From positions 1 to 60,924 of the forward strand of contig JAMPFM010000012.1 of assembly GCA_023664455.1 (NCBI GenBank): a DNA stretch of 60,924 nucleotides. The letters run 5' to 3'. The notes under the pieces were generated by a model. It saw only the letters and a program-made list of their open reading frames with translations, was not told the DNA's origin and ran no database searches. Shown here in pieces: positions 53,764 to 60,924 of this stretch (its first letter is position 1; every line of letters begins with the position of its first letter). The DNA is from Blautia sp. GTDB lineage: Bacteria; Bacillota; Clostridia; Lachnospirales; Lachnospiraceae. Both the position numbers and the translations under genes were made by a program.

Positions 53764-53924
53764 CATTAGTTATCCCAATTTTTCATTTACAACATTGTAT
53801 TGTAGTTATTTTTATTTTATTACGTTTTACAGTAATTCATCAAACAACATTTTGTTGTGTGCTAATATCTGTAACAACAAAAGACGGCAATCACTTGATT
53901 TCAATAAAAATCAGAATGTTGTAA
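53757..53924. promoter_or_regulatory. Cluster of ACAACA/TGTTGT motifs between LytTR and XRE genes
   Basis: TTTACAACA at 53757-53765 and 53786-53794, a perfect 15-base palindrome ACAACATTTTGTTGT at 53844-53858, TAACAACA at 53872-53879 and TGTTGTAA at 53917-53924. Confidence 0.6.
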
Positions 53925-53959
53925 TGCCAGATACAGATAGGAAGTTATGGATTATAACT

Positions 53960-54307
53960 ATGAAAAAATTAAACACTATCCTCAGGGATTTAAGGGAAGA
54001 CCATGATATCAAACAAGAAACCATCGCAAAATATCTTGGCGTATCCCAGCAGACCTATTCCAACTACGAAAACGGACGGCGTGAGATTCCTATCATGGTA
54101 GTCACTGCCCTTGCCAAATATTATAAAGTCAGTACAGATTATCTGCTGCGCTCCGATACAAGTTATCTCGGAAATATGGATATGAACGCGCCCTATATAG
54201 ACGACATCACAATGCATGATATGGTCTACGACATACAGACGCTCAATGAATCCAGCCGCAAAGACCTGGTGAAATATATCCGGTTTTTACATCAGGATAC
54301 GGATTGA
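53960..54307 (+). CDS. XRE-family transcriptional regulator (first)
   Basis: A 115-residue DNA-binding protein: helix-turn-helix at about 3-60 (LRDLREDHDIKQETIAKYLG, QQTYSNYENGRREIPI) and a C-terminal helical part (DDITMHDMVYDIQTLNESSRKDLVKYIRFL) for dimerisation. The ATG at 53960 gives a length and N terminus parallel to its paralogue at 54482, but the only ribosome site (AGGAAG) is 15 bases away; an ATG at 53924 is an alternative. The promoter region is dense with ACAACA motifs, so autoregulation is plausible. Confidence 0.88.
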   Translation: MKKLNTILRDLREDHDIKQETIAKYLGVSQQTYSNYENGRREIPIMVVTALAKYYKVSTDYLLRSDTSYLGNMDMNAPYIDDITMHDMVYDIQTLNESSRKDLVKYIRFLHQDTD

Positions 54308-54355
54308 TTTTCTGCCGTCCCGCTCCGTTGTATTTTTAACGCGACAACGCCTATA

Positions 54356-54407
54356 TGTTGTAAAACCTCTTTTTTACGCCGTTGTGTGTTATCTTAATTT
54401 TACAACA
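54356..54407. promoter_or_regulatory. Inverted TGTTGTAAA/TTTACAACA pair upstream of second XRE gene
   Basis: TGTTGTAAA at 54356-54364 and TTTACAACA at 54399-54407, inverted, 34 bases between; a GTTGTG lies between them. Confidence 0.5.
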
Positions 54408-54481
54408 ATTCAGGGGAATTCGGACCAGCATTTGCAGCGACATGCAAACAACGCAGTCTGAGAAGGGAGCAGGATATTGAC

Positions 54482-54826
54482 ATGAAACAGACAAATGAAC
54501 TTTTACGGGAACTAAGGGAATCGCAGAATTATCGTCAGGAATATATCGCTAAATATCTAGGCACCACACAGCAGACCTATTCCAATTATGAATTAGGGCT
54601 CCGTGAAATTCCGCTGCATCATATTGTCAAATTATCCCATCTTTATCAGGTAAGCGTAGACTACTTACTCTGTATCGCCGCGCCTTATACCGGACATACC
54701 AATCTGTCCCAGGAATATGTGGATGGGCTCACACTTCACGAAGTTGTCTATAATATCCAGAGATTAGATACGGATAAAAGAAAAAGTCTCGTGCAATTCG
54801 TGCGTTTCCTGAATCATGAGGAATAA
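54482..54826 (+). CDS. XRE-family transcriptional regulator (second)
   Basis: A 114-residue paralogue of the regulator at 53960: LRELRESQNYRQEYIAKYLG, TTQQTYSNYELGLREIPLHH for the helix-turn-helix, then DGLTLHEVVYNIQRLDTDKRKSLVQFVRFL. AGGA lies seven bases before the ATG. The two proteins keep the recognition-helix core QQTYSNYE, so they may read the same sites. It directly precedes the giant surface protein gene (102 bp gap), making it a candidate regulator of that gene. Confidence 0.92.
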   Translation: MKQTNELLRELRESQNYRQEYIAKYLGTTQQTYSNYELGLREIPLHHIVKLSHLYQVSVDYLLCIAAPYTGHTNLSQEYVDGLTLHEVVYNIQRLDTDKRKSLVQFVRFLNHEE

Positions 54827-54839
54827 TCTGCACTTTCCA

Positions 54840-54923
54840 GCAAAAACCTGTTGAAACTCCCCCTCTTTACGGAGTAAAATAGACGCAGAAGAAAATAAAC
54901 TGCAGGTTTTCGCTTTTGGAGGG
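54840..54923 (+). promoter_or_regulatory. Structured leader or promoter of the surface protein gene
   Basis: GCAAAAACCTG (54840-54850) pairs with CAGGTTTTCGC (54903-54913) with one mismatch, enclosing a hairpin ACTCC/GGAGT (54856-54875) and ending four bases before the GGAGGG ribosome site. An alternative reading is a promoter TTGAAA (54851-54856), 18 bases, TAAAAT (54875-54880). Confidence 0.4.
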
Positions 54924-54928
54924 TTTTT

Positions 54929-57900
54929 ATGAAAATAGGTGCGGCACACAGACATCTACATAAACTATATAAAGTTATTTCCTATTGTCTTATTCTTTCT
55001 ATCCTGCTTGGCACAAATACGATGCAGACGGCGGCAGGAAACATGGCTGACGCCAGCGTCGTTTTTAATGGCAATTCTGAAAATTCTGAAAATTCATTGG
55101 AAAATGATTCCAGTATCCCAGCAGACAACCCAGGCAGCGTGTCCGGAAATGACATGGGCGTCGGTTCTGATGACCCATCCGGCAGCGATACCACCCTGCC
55201 AGACGAAGAAGACCCTGCGGATACTACCGGGGATGATAAAGAAACGGATGACGCGGACGGCGACGATATGACAGATCCTACAGAAAATGATAATGACACA
55301 GGCGTCACAGAAGACGGTAACGACACGGATTTAACGGAAGATACGGATACGGAGGGCATAACAGAAGAACTCTCGGAAGAAGAAACCTCACTGGAAACAG
55401 AAAATGAGGCAGATACGGCAGAAGAAGCCGCTATCGCCGAGGCAGAAGAAGCCTTCCGCCAGCTTGCCGTCACGAAAAATCTGATGGCGTTAATCTATCT
55501 GACGGACGCCTATGCTGTACGCAGCCAGCCCGATGAAAAAAGCGCCATCGTGGCGACTCTGGAAAGCGGGCATACCGTATATCTGCACGATATAGCGATA
55601 CTGGAAAATGAAATCTGGTATCTTGCCAGTTTCTGGGCGTCCGGCGCAGAAATGGAAGGCTATATTGCGCAAAAATATCTGGCATATGCGGACGAAGACT
55701 GGCGGGCATGGGAAGAGACTTATCTGGCAAAACTAATTTCCAATCGGGACAGTTCCTCTTTTTCCGCCAACCGTATCAGCGCTTATTCCGCTTCTTATGC
55801 AGATGTGGCGCAGTTTCCCGCAGGCTATCAGAGCGCGTTGTCCAAATTAAAGGCGGCGCATCCGAACTGGATTTTCGTCCCGATGAACACGAAACTGGAT
55901 TTCAATACAGTCGTCAACAATGAAATGGGCGAAAAGAGCCTGATACAGAACACGACAAGCAATGCCCAGAAAGGCTGGGTCGGCGACCCCTGCCCATCAG
56001 AAAGCGGCTGGTACTATGCCAAGAAAGAGGCTGTGGCTTATTATATCAACCCCTGCAATTTCCTGACGGAAACTTATATTTTCCAGTTTGAACAGCTTAC
56101 CTACAACAGCTCTTACCATACGGTTGACGCGATACAGTCCTTCTTAGCTTCTACTTTCATGAAAGGCGCCCTGCCGGGCGATAGCAAGAACCGGACTTAT
56201 GCACAGGCATTCCATGAAATCGGCTCCTCCCGGAAACTAAGCCCGATTCATCTAGCTTCCCGTGTCTATCAGGAGCAGGGGCAGGGAACCTCCGGCCTGA
56301 TTTCCGGCACTTATCCCGGCTATGAAGGATACTATAATTATTTTAATGTGGGCGTGAACGGTTCTTCCACCGAGGAAAAGATTAAGAAAGGCTTAACTTA
56401 TGCCAAAGAAAAAGGCTGGAATACCCGCTATAAATCCCTGGAAGGCGGCGCAGCGACCATCGGCAATAATTATATCCTGCTAGGGCAGGATACCATCTAT
56501 CTGGAAAAATTTAACGTAAATCCCGATTCCCCGAAAGGTTTATACAACCACCAATATATGCAGAATATCCAGGCGCCGGCAAGCGAGTCTTCCACTTCAA
56601 TGAAAATGTATAAAAACGCAGGAAGCTTAAACTCCGCCTTTGTCTTCAAGATTCCCGTCTTCAACAATATGCCGGGACTGAAACTGAACAAAACAAGCGC
56701 ATCCATGAATAAAGGGGATACGCTGACTCTGACTGCTTCCGTAAACGGCACGACCCTGAATGGAAACGACGTGGCATGGAGCAGCAGCGCCCCTTCTATA
56801 GTCAAAGTAGAGGCAGCCGCAGAAGGCGGAAAAATTACTGCCCTCGATGCGGGCACTGCTGTCATAACCGCTACCCATGACGAGCAGGAAGTAAGCTGCA
56901 CGATCACTGTTACAATCCCGCTGAAACAGATTACGCTGAACATGGAAACCGTGACCTTGCGCCGCCCCGACACTGTGGTAGTGGAAGAAGACGCTTCCCA
57001 TCTTTCGGATGAGGAAAAGAAAACAAATACTTCCACGACGACTCTGGAAGTGCTTTTTGACCCGGCGGACACCACCTCAGACAGAACCATTACATGGAGC
57101 AGCTCCAATAACAAAGTGGCGACTGTAAAAGACGGCGTCGTTACAGCCGTCGGCACGGGTCAGGCGACCATTACGGCAAAAGCGTCCAAAGCAGGAAATA
57201 AAACGGCGAAGTGTATCGTAACAGTCATTGCGCCCGTTTATCAGATAGAATTTCCCACGGAAAACAACCCCGATACCCTGTTTGTCGGACAAAGCATCAA
57301 CCTTTCCGCGGAATATTACCCGAAGGATACTACTTCCGACACAACTGTCATATGGGAAAGTTCTGACACAAGTGTCGCAACTGTTTCCAAAACAAGCGGA
57401 AGCGTATCTGGAAAAAGCGAAGGAACCGCAGTCATCACCGCTTCCATAGGCGGCTATCATGACACCCATACCGTAACCGTGGAATCCTGTACCGTGATTT
57501 TCAAGGACCGGAGCGGCGATTCCTCGAAAGATAAGAAAATTTCCGCCGCTTACGGCGCGACGATTCCCGCAGAGGAGTTTCCCCTCCGTTCCGGTACCGG
57601 CGAGGACGCAGATTCTGAAAACTCCTTGGCGGATGAAATCTTTATCGGCTACTACACGGACAAAGACGGCGCCGGCAGCCTTTTTACCGACGAAACACCC
57701 CTATACCGCAAAGAAACCGTTTTATACCCTTATTATGAGCAGCAGGGACAGGGATTCTATGCGATTCCGGTAGGAGATCAGATCTATACCGGCAGCGCCA
57801 TCAAGCCTGTCGTCCAGGTATTTGACAGCGTTTCTTATGAAGATATGGAAAGCGGCAAAACCTACAAAGTACAGACGCCGCTCGTCCTGAACAAAGACTA

Positions 57901-59839
57901 CACCGTTTCTTATAAAAACAATAAGAGCGTAAACAAAGAAGGCGCCAAAGTCCCTACCATTACCATCAAAGGAAAGGGCAACTATACCGGCGCCCAGACC
58001 CTTACTTTTAACATCCTGCCCAAACCACTGACGGATTCGGATATTACCGCGGATTCCATTACCACCGCCTACACAGGCAAGACCATCAAGAGCAGTCCCG
58101 TCGTATACCGCAGCGGCAAAAAATTAAAGAAAAATACCGACTATACGCTGACCTATCCCCAGACGGGCACGGGCGCTTACCAGAAAGCGGGAACCTACCC
58201 CATTATCGTCACCGGAAAGGGCGGCTATGGCGGTTCTTTCACCGTATACGAAACCATTACGTCCAAAGTATTCCTAAGTAAAGTCAGCATTGCCAAAATT
58301 CCTAACCAACGCTACGACGCTGAGCAAATCAATCAGGATACCGGCGTAGGCATGGAACCGGAACTGACGGTTACTTACAAGAAAAAACCGCTGCAAAAAA
58401 GCACCGACGGCGGACAAAGCGGCGATTATGTCGTAAGCTACCGCAACAACCTCGCCATCGGCACGGCAACCGCCACCATCACGGCAGTGGAAGGAAGCGA
58501 TTTTACCGGCAGCAAAAGCATTACTTTCAAAATCACCGGCGCTTCCCTTGCCAAAGCAGTAATAGGCGGTATAGAGTCTAAAACCTATACCGGACGGGAA
58601 GAAGACGTCAAACAGCAAAATCTGTCCCTGACTTTAAACGGCGTTGTATTAACCGGCATTGAAGATACCGGTGAAACGCCACCCGCCACCACAGAAGTCA
58701 TCGCAGCAGATGGCACTAAGACAAGCAAGCCGGTAGACTATGTTATTTCCTACACCAAAATCAATAAAGCGGGCACCGCAACCGTCACCATGAAAGGCGT
58801 CAACCAATATAGCGGCACGAAAAAGAAAACCTTTAAAATAAACGCCGCTGATTTTGGTCAGGCTGCCCCATCGGACATTTCCCTGCGCTATTATGATTCC
58901 GTAGAGGATTATAAGAGCGACAGCGCAGAAACAGAGGCAAAACCTGCCGCTTCCCTGGAAGCAATCACCGTACCTTATATGAAAGGCGGCACGAAACCCA
59001 TTGTTTCCTCCATCCTCTATCAGGGCAACGAGCTGCACTACCAGACGGACTATACCATCAGTTATAAATATAATAATACCACCACCGCGCAAGTGAATAC
59101 CGAAGGCGTGGAAAATCCGAAACTGCCCCTTATCACCATCAAAGGAAAAGGCAGCTACAAAGGCACCCTGACAGGCGTTTTCACCATTACCGACGGCAGG
59201 CTCCCAGATACTGCCAAAATCCAGATGAGCGCCAAAGATATCCTGTATAAAGCCAAACCCGGCGCTTATAAAACAAGCGTCACATTGACGGATAAGAACG
59301 GAAAGAAATTACAGGCTGGAAAAGATTATGATAAAATGCTGCACTATACTTACGAAAACCAGACTGCCCTATATGGCGCAGATGGCAGCCCTTTGCTTGA
59401 TGAAGACGGAAATCCCATCATCCGTAAAACTGGAGAAAAAATCCAGGAAACCGATATCCCGAATGTCGGCGCCGCTATCCGTGTCAGCGTCACCGGACTA
59501 GGCGCCTATGCGGGCGAGGGAAGCTCCGGGATCCAATCCGTCGTATATCACATTATGGCGGCGGACATTTCCAAAGCCAAAGTCAAACAGACCGCTACAA
59601 AAATCTACGATAACGGCAGGGCAGTCACACTGAGCGGAAATGACATCACTGTCACTTTAAATGGGCAGACACTGGAAGAAGGAAAGGACTATATCATAAT
59701 AACTGACAGTTATGTCGGAAATACAAAGAAAGGAAAAGCCGCCGTCACCCTGAAAGGAACCGGTGCAAACTACGGCGGCACGAAGAAAATTAATTTTACG
59801 ATTAGCGGAAAAGGGCTGGTGTGGTGGAAAAGCATTTAA
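54929..59839 (+). CDS. Giant secreted glucosaminidase with BIG2 and tandem modules
   Basis: A 1636-residue exported protein. Signal peptide 1-37; acidic Asp/Glu/Thr/Asn linker to about 175; SH3-like domain about 185-260; an endo-beta-N-acetylglucosaminidase domain about 295-545 with the catalytic-type SRVYQEQGQGTSGLISG and GGAATIGNNYI; three BIG2 Ig-like domains about 585-855 (ITWSSSNNKVATVKDGVVTA); a Listeria-Bacteroides-repeat-like segment (FIGYYTDKDGAGSLF); then seven modules of about 75-110 residues to the end (YTG...DYTVSYKNN...ITIKGKGNYTG...FTI). It ends GLVWWKSI, with no LPXTG, SLH or choline-binding anchor. GGAGGG precedes the ATG by five to seven bases. Confidence 0.93.
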   Translation: MKIGAAHRHLHKLYKVISYCLILSILLGTNTMQTAAGNMADASVVFNGNSENSENSLENDSSIPADNPGSVSGNDMGVGSDDPSGSDTTLPDEEDPADTTGDDKETDDADGDDMTDPTENDNDTGVTEDGNDTDLTEDTDTEGITEELSEEETSLETENEADTAEEAAIAEAEEAFRQLAVTKNLMALIYLTDAYAVRSQPDEKSAIVATLESGHTVYLHDIAILENEIWYLASFWASGAEMEGYIAQKYLAYADEDWRAWEETYLAKLISNRDSSSFSANRISAYSASYADVAQFPAGYQSALSKLKAAHPNWIFVPMNTKLDFNTVVNNEMGEKSLIQNTTSNAQKGWVGDPCPSESGWYYAKKEAVAYYINPCNFLTETYIFQFEQLTYNSSYHTVDAIQSFLASTFMKGALPGDSKNRTYAQAFHEIGSSRKLSPIHLASRVYQEQGQGTSGLISGTYPGYEGYYNYFNVGVNGSSTEEKIKKGLTYAKEKGWNTRYKSLEGGAATIGNNYILLGQDTIYLEKFNVNPDSPKGLYNHQYMQNIQAPASESSTSMKMYKNAGSLNSAFVFKIPVFNNMPGLKLNKTSASMNKGDTLTLTASVNGTTLNGNDVAWSSSAPSIVKVEAAAEGGKITALDAGTAVITATHDEQEVSCTITVTIPLKQITLNMETVTLRRPDTVVVEEDASHLSDEEKKTNTSTTTLEVLFDPADTTSDRTITWSSSNNKVATVKDGVVTAVGTGQATITAKASKAGNKTAKCIVTVIAPVYQIEFPTENNPDTLFVGQSINLSAEYYPKDTTSDTTVIWESSDTSVATVSKTSGSVSGKSEGTAVITASIGGYHDTHTVTVESCTVIFKDRSGDSSKDKKISAAYGATIPAEEFPLRSGTGEDADSENSLADEIFIGYYTDKDGAGSLFTDETPLYRKETVLYPYYEQQGQGFYAIPVGDQIYTGSAIKPVVQVFDSVSYEDMESGKTYKVQTPLVLNKDYTVSYKNNKSVNKEGAKVPTITIKGKGNYTGAQTLTFNILPKPLTDSDITADSITTAYTGKTIKSSPVVYRSGKKLKKNTDYTLTYPQTGTGAYQKAGTYPIIVTGKGGYGGSFTVYETITSKVFLSKVSIAKIPNQRYDAEQINQDTGVGMEPELTVTYKKKPLQKSTDGGQSGDYVVSYRNNLAIGTATATITAVEGSDFTGSKSITFKITGASLAKAVIGGIESKTYTGREEDVKQQNLSLTLNGVVLTGIEDTGETPPATTEVIAADGTKTSKPVDYVISYTKINKAGTATVTMKGVNQYSGTKKKTFKINAADFGQAAPSDISLRYYDSVEDYKSDSAETEAKPAASLEAITVPYMKGGTKPIVSSILYQGNELHYQTDYTISYKYNNTTTAQVNTEGVENPKLPLITIKGKGSYKGTLTGVFTITDGRLPDTAKIQMSAKDILYKAKPGAYKTSVTLTDKNGKKLQAGKDYDKMLHYTYENQTALYGADGSPLLDEDGNPIIRKTGEKIQETDIPNVGAAIRVSVTGLGAYAGEGSSGIQSVVYHIMAADISKAKVKQTATKIYDNGRAVTLSGNDITVTLNGQTLEEGKDYIIITDSYVGNTKKGKAAVTLKGTGANYGGTKKINFTISGKGLVWWKSI

Positions 59840-59884
59840 CATTTTATTATACTATAGTGTGAATAACTCAAAATAGGCATATCT

Positions 59885-59941
59885 GGCAGCAGTCGGGAAC
59901 TGTGACGAGCAGTCTTGACCTGCTGCCAATCAACGCTTTTT
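59885..59941 (+). terminator. Possible terminator of the surface protein gene
   Basis: GGCAGCAG/CTGCTGCC stem (59885-59927) with an inner ACTG/CAGT hairpin, followed after nine bases by TTTTT. The separation of stem and T run makes it imperfect. Confidence 0.4.
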
Positions 59942-59949
59942 CCCGCAGG
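59923..59949 (+). repeat. Direct repeat left of the MNT/HEPN pair
   Basis: CTGCCAATCAACGCTTTTT and the following eight bases resemble 60843-60870 (about 23 of 27 positions). The right copy is the 3' coding end of the partial gene; this left copy has a one-base deletion that breaks that frame. Confidence 0.5.
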
Positions 59950-59985
59950 ATGTTCTTCAATGAACCGGTAGATACTCCCACAAGT

Positions 59986-60384
59986 TCATTCGTCTTTCTT
60001 CTTGAGATATGCTTCTATCACAAGACAGAATTTTTCTGCATTTTTAATCTGTTTTTCCACATCATCTTTTGACAAAACATAGTAATCATCATAATCACTA
60101 TCACTTCTTATATCAAATGCCTCTTTTATAATATCCGATAATTCTATATCAAAAATGCCTGTTTTTATATATTGCTTACGGAAATAAGAAGACACTCCTG
60201 AATGTTTTGAAAAATCTATTCCTTCTAGTGCAAGTACACTTCTCATGCAATGAAAAATTGCGTAATATGATCGATTCGCTGCACCTTTATAGTCATCATC
60301 CATCGCTAGTATTTTAGCAGACTTTACACATCTCTTTGCCTGTTCCAAGCGATAGTCTGACAATTTCAAGTATCGCTTATCCAT
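59986..60384 (-). CDS. HEPN-domain protein of an MNT/HEPN toxin-antitoxin pair
   Basis: A 132-residue all-helical protein of the HEPN superfamily (COG1895-like), the presumed ribonuclease toxin partner. Typical parts: YRLEQAKRCVKSAKILAMD, DYKGAANRSYYAIFHCMRSVLALEGI, and IKEAFDIRSDSDYDDYYV with the conserved Arg and Tyr residues. GGGAGGG lies 11 bases before the ATG at 60384, which overlaps the end of the nucleotidyltransferase gene by eight bases; the frame to 60462 runs inside that gene. Whether HEPN or MNT is toxic varies between systems. Confidence 0.9.
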   Translation of the reverse strand: MDKRYLKLSDYRLEQAKRCVKSAKILAMDDDYKGAANRSYYAIFHCMRSVLALEGIDFSKHSGVSSYFRKQYIKTGIFDIELSDIIKEAFDIRSDSDYDDYYVLSKDDVEKQIKNAEKFCLVIEAYLKKKDE

Positions 60385-60727
60385 ACAAAACAATTCCCTC
60401 CCTTTGAATATTCTTATAAAACGGCAATGCCTCTCCTGCCTGTTCAAAGGTATCCCTATCACGCAAAAGCAATGACACTTCTATATCATTTTTCAATCCA
60501 ATTTGACTAGCGACTCTGCTAATCTGCTTTCTGCGACAGCAGACTTCCTCCTTATCACAATTCATAATAATCATAACATCAATGTCTGATTCGATATCGA
60601 AATCCCCCCTGGCATAAGAACCATACAATACAATTTTATAGATACTGTCTTTCAGCAAATCCTTTACCTGTTCTACTATTTCTGCTGTAATAGCTTTAAT
60701 TTCATCTTCGCTTTTTTTCTCCAACAT
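60377..60727 (-). CDS. MNT-type nucleotidyltransferase, antitoxin candidate
   Basis: A 116-residue minimal nucleotidyltransferase of the polymerase-beta superfamily. The active-site signature is complete: VLYGSYARGDFDIESDIDVMI (GSx10DxD) at about residues 33-53, with a third acidic residue in DIEVSLLL. In characterised MNT/HEPN pairs this enzyme AMPylates the HEPN partner and neutralises it. AAGGA lies about ten bases before the ATG. It is the first gene of the pair, and the HEPN gene overlaps its end. Confidence 0.92.
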   Translation of the reverse strand: MLEKKSEDEIKAITAEIVEQVKDLLKDSIYKIVLYGSYARGDFDIESDIDVMIIMNCDKEEVCCRRKQISRVASQIGLKNDIEVSLLLRDRDTFEQAGEALPFYKNIQREGIVLYG

Positions 60728-60829
60728 ATGTCAATTTTCCTTTCCTTGCCAAATAAAGCTTTCTTCCCTGTAACATTAATTGTTTTTTGGTTTGATTTTA
60801 CAAATACTAATCATTTGTTGGATATTCTC

Positions 60830-60924
60830 TTACTCTTCACTCCTGCCAATCAGCACTTTTTTCCCACAGAAAGCAAACCCATACTTCCTGATCCGCTCCT
60901 CCGGAATCCCCTTCGCCCTCAGCC
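60830..60924 (-). CDS. 3' end of an unidentified gene (cut by the window edge)
   Basis: A minus-strand frame enters from the right edge and gives about 30 residues (ending FAFCGKKVLIGRSEE) before a TAA at 60830-60832. The composition looks protein-like, and its last codons form the right copy of a direct repeat around the MNT/HEPN pair. I do not recognise the family. Confidence 0.5.
   Translation of the reverse strand, partial: LRAKGIPEERIRKYGFAFCGKKVLIGRSEE

Noticed and set aside
54840-54913. Leader of the surface protein gene as a cyclic-di-GMP riboswitch, attractive because an HD-GYP gene is nearby.
   Set aside because: It contains GACGCA but not the CACGCA...GCAAA, GACGCAAAGC and tetraloop-receptor blocks of class I, nor a class II pattern.
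1-60924. CRISPR arrays, tRNA or rRNA genes, insertion sequences with transposase, or prophage genes.
   Set aside because: I found no regularly spaced identical repeats, no tRNA-like cloverleaf, no transposase or integrase and no phage structural genes by reading the sequence.

Overview
The window looks like a chromosomal segment of a Lachnospiraceae-type clostridium (Bacillota). Signs of this are strong AGGAGG-like ribosome binding sites, TTGACA/TATAAT-type promoters with 16-18 bp spacing, an S-box in front of metK, DnaE next to PfkA, a birA-linked small clostridial protein, a short alarmone synthetase, flavodiiron protein and large BIG2-type surface proteins. I assign it by gene content and style only; no rRNA or tRNA gene is present.

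Layout. 1-6460: a leftward run argF-birA-small protein-dusB-unknown-greA-lysS (translation, transcription and biotin or arginine housekeeping). 6623-9228: slipin/NfeD membrane pair and a SleB-type wall hydrolase. 9443-21711: leftward housekeeping genes (nucleoside phosphorylase, proC, rRNA methylase, pfkA, dnaE, metK under a SAM riboswitch, murA, a LysM/G5/M23 wall peptidase). 22084-24975: a membrane chemoreceptor and a soluble PocR-chemoreceptor. 25307-33168: dinB, flavin reductase, a tail-anchored coiled-coil protein, small alarmone synthetase, hemolysin III, galE and a UDP-sugar pyrophosphorylase. 33396-37487: rightward chemoreceptor, lipoprotein and an orphan PemK-like toxin followed by three unusual hairpins. 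37711-48138: glycosyltransferase-like gene, two MATE transporters, FprA, YbaK, acyltransferase and a telA/xpaC pair. 48213-54826: a signalling cluster with a propeller/HD-GYP sensor, three LytTR response regulators and two related XRE regulators, with no histidine kinase in the window. 54929-59839: a 1636-residue secreted glucosaminidase with BIG2 and tandem modules. 59986-60727: a HEPN/MNT toxin-antitoxin pair, then the 3' end of another gene.

How parts fit. Two wall-hydrolase genes (8152 and 20134) carry WalR-like boxes just downstream of good promoters, which would tie both to the WalRK cell-wall regulon. The LytTR/XRE cluster shares a repeated ACAACA/TGTTGT motif upstream of at least one LytTR gene and both XRE genes, suggesting a local regulatory circuit that may control the adjacent surface protein. 

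The least explained signals are non-coding: a dispersed element whose conserved core is enclosed by long, locus-specific inverted repeats (11104-11250 and 21888-22031, with a fragment at 9391-9424), and three hairpins after the PemK gene that share an invariant ACGAGYG loop on fully different, compensating stems (37527-37707).
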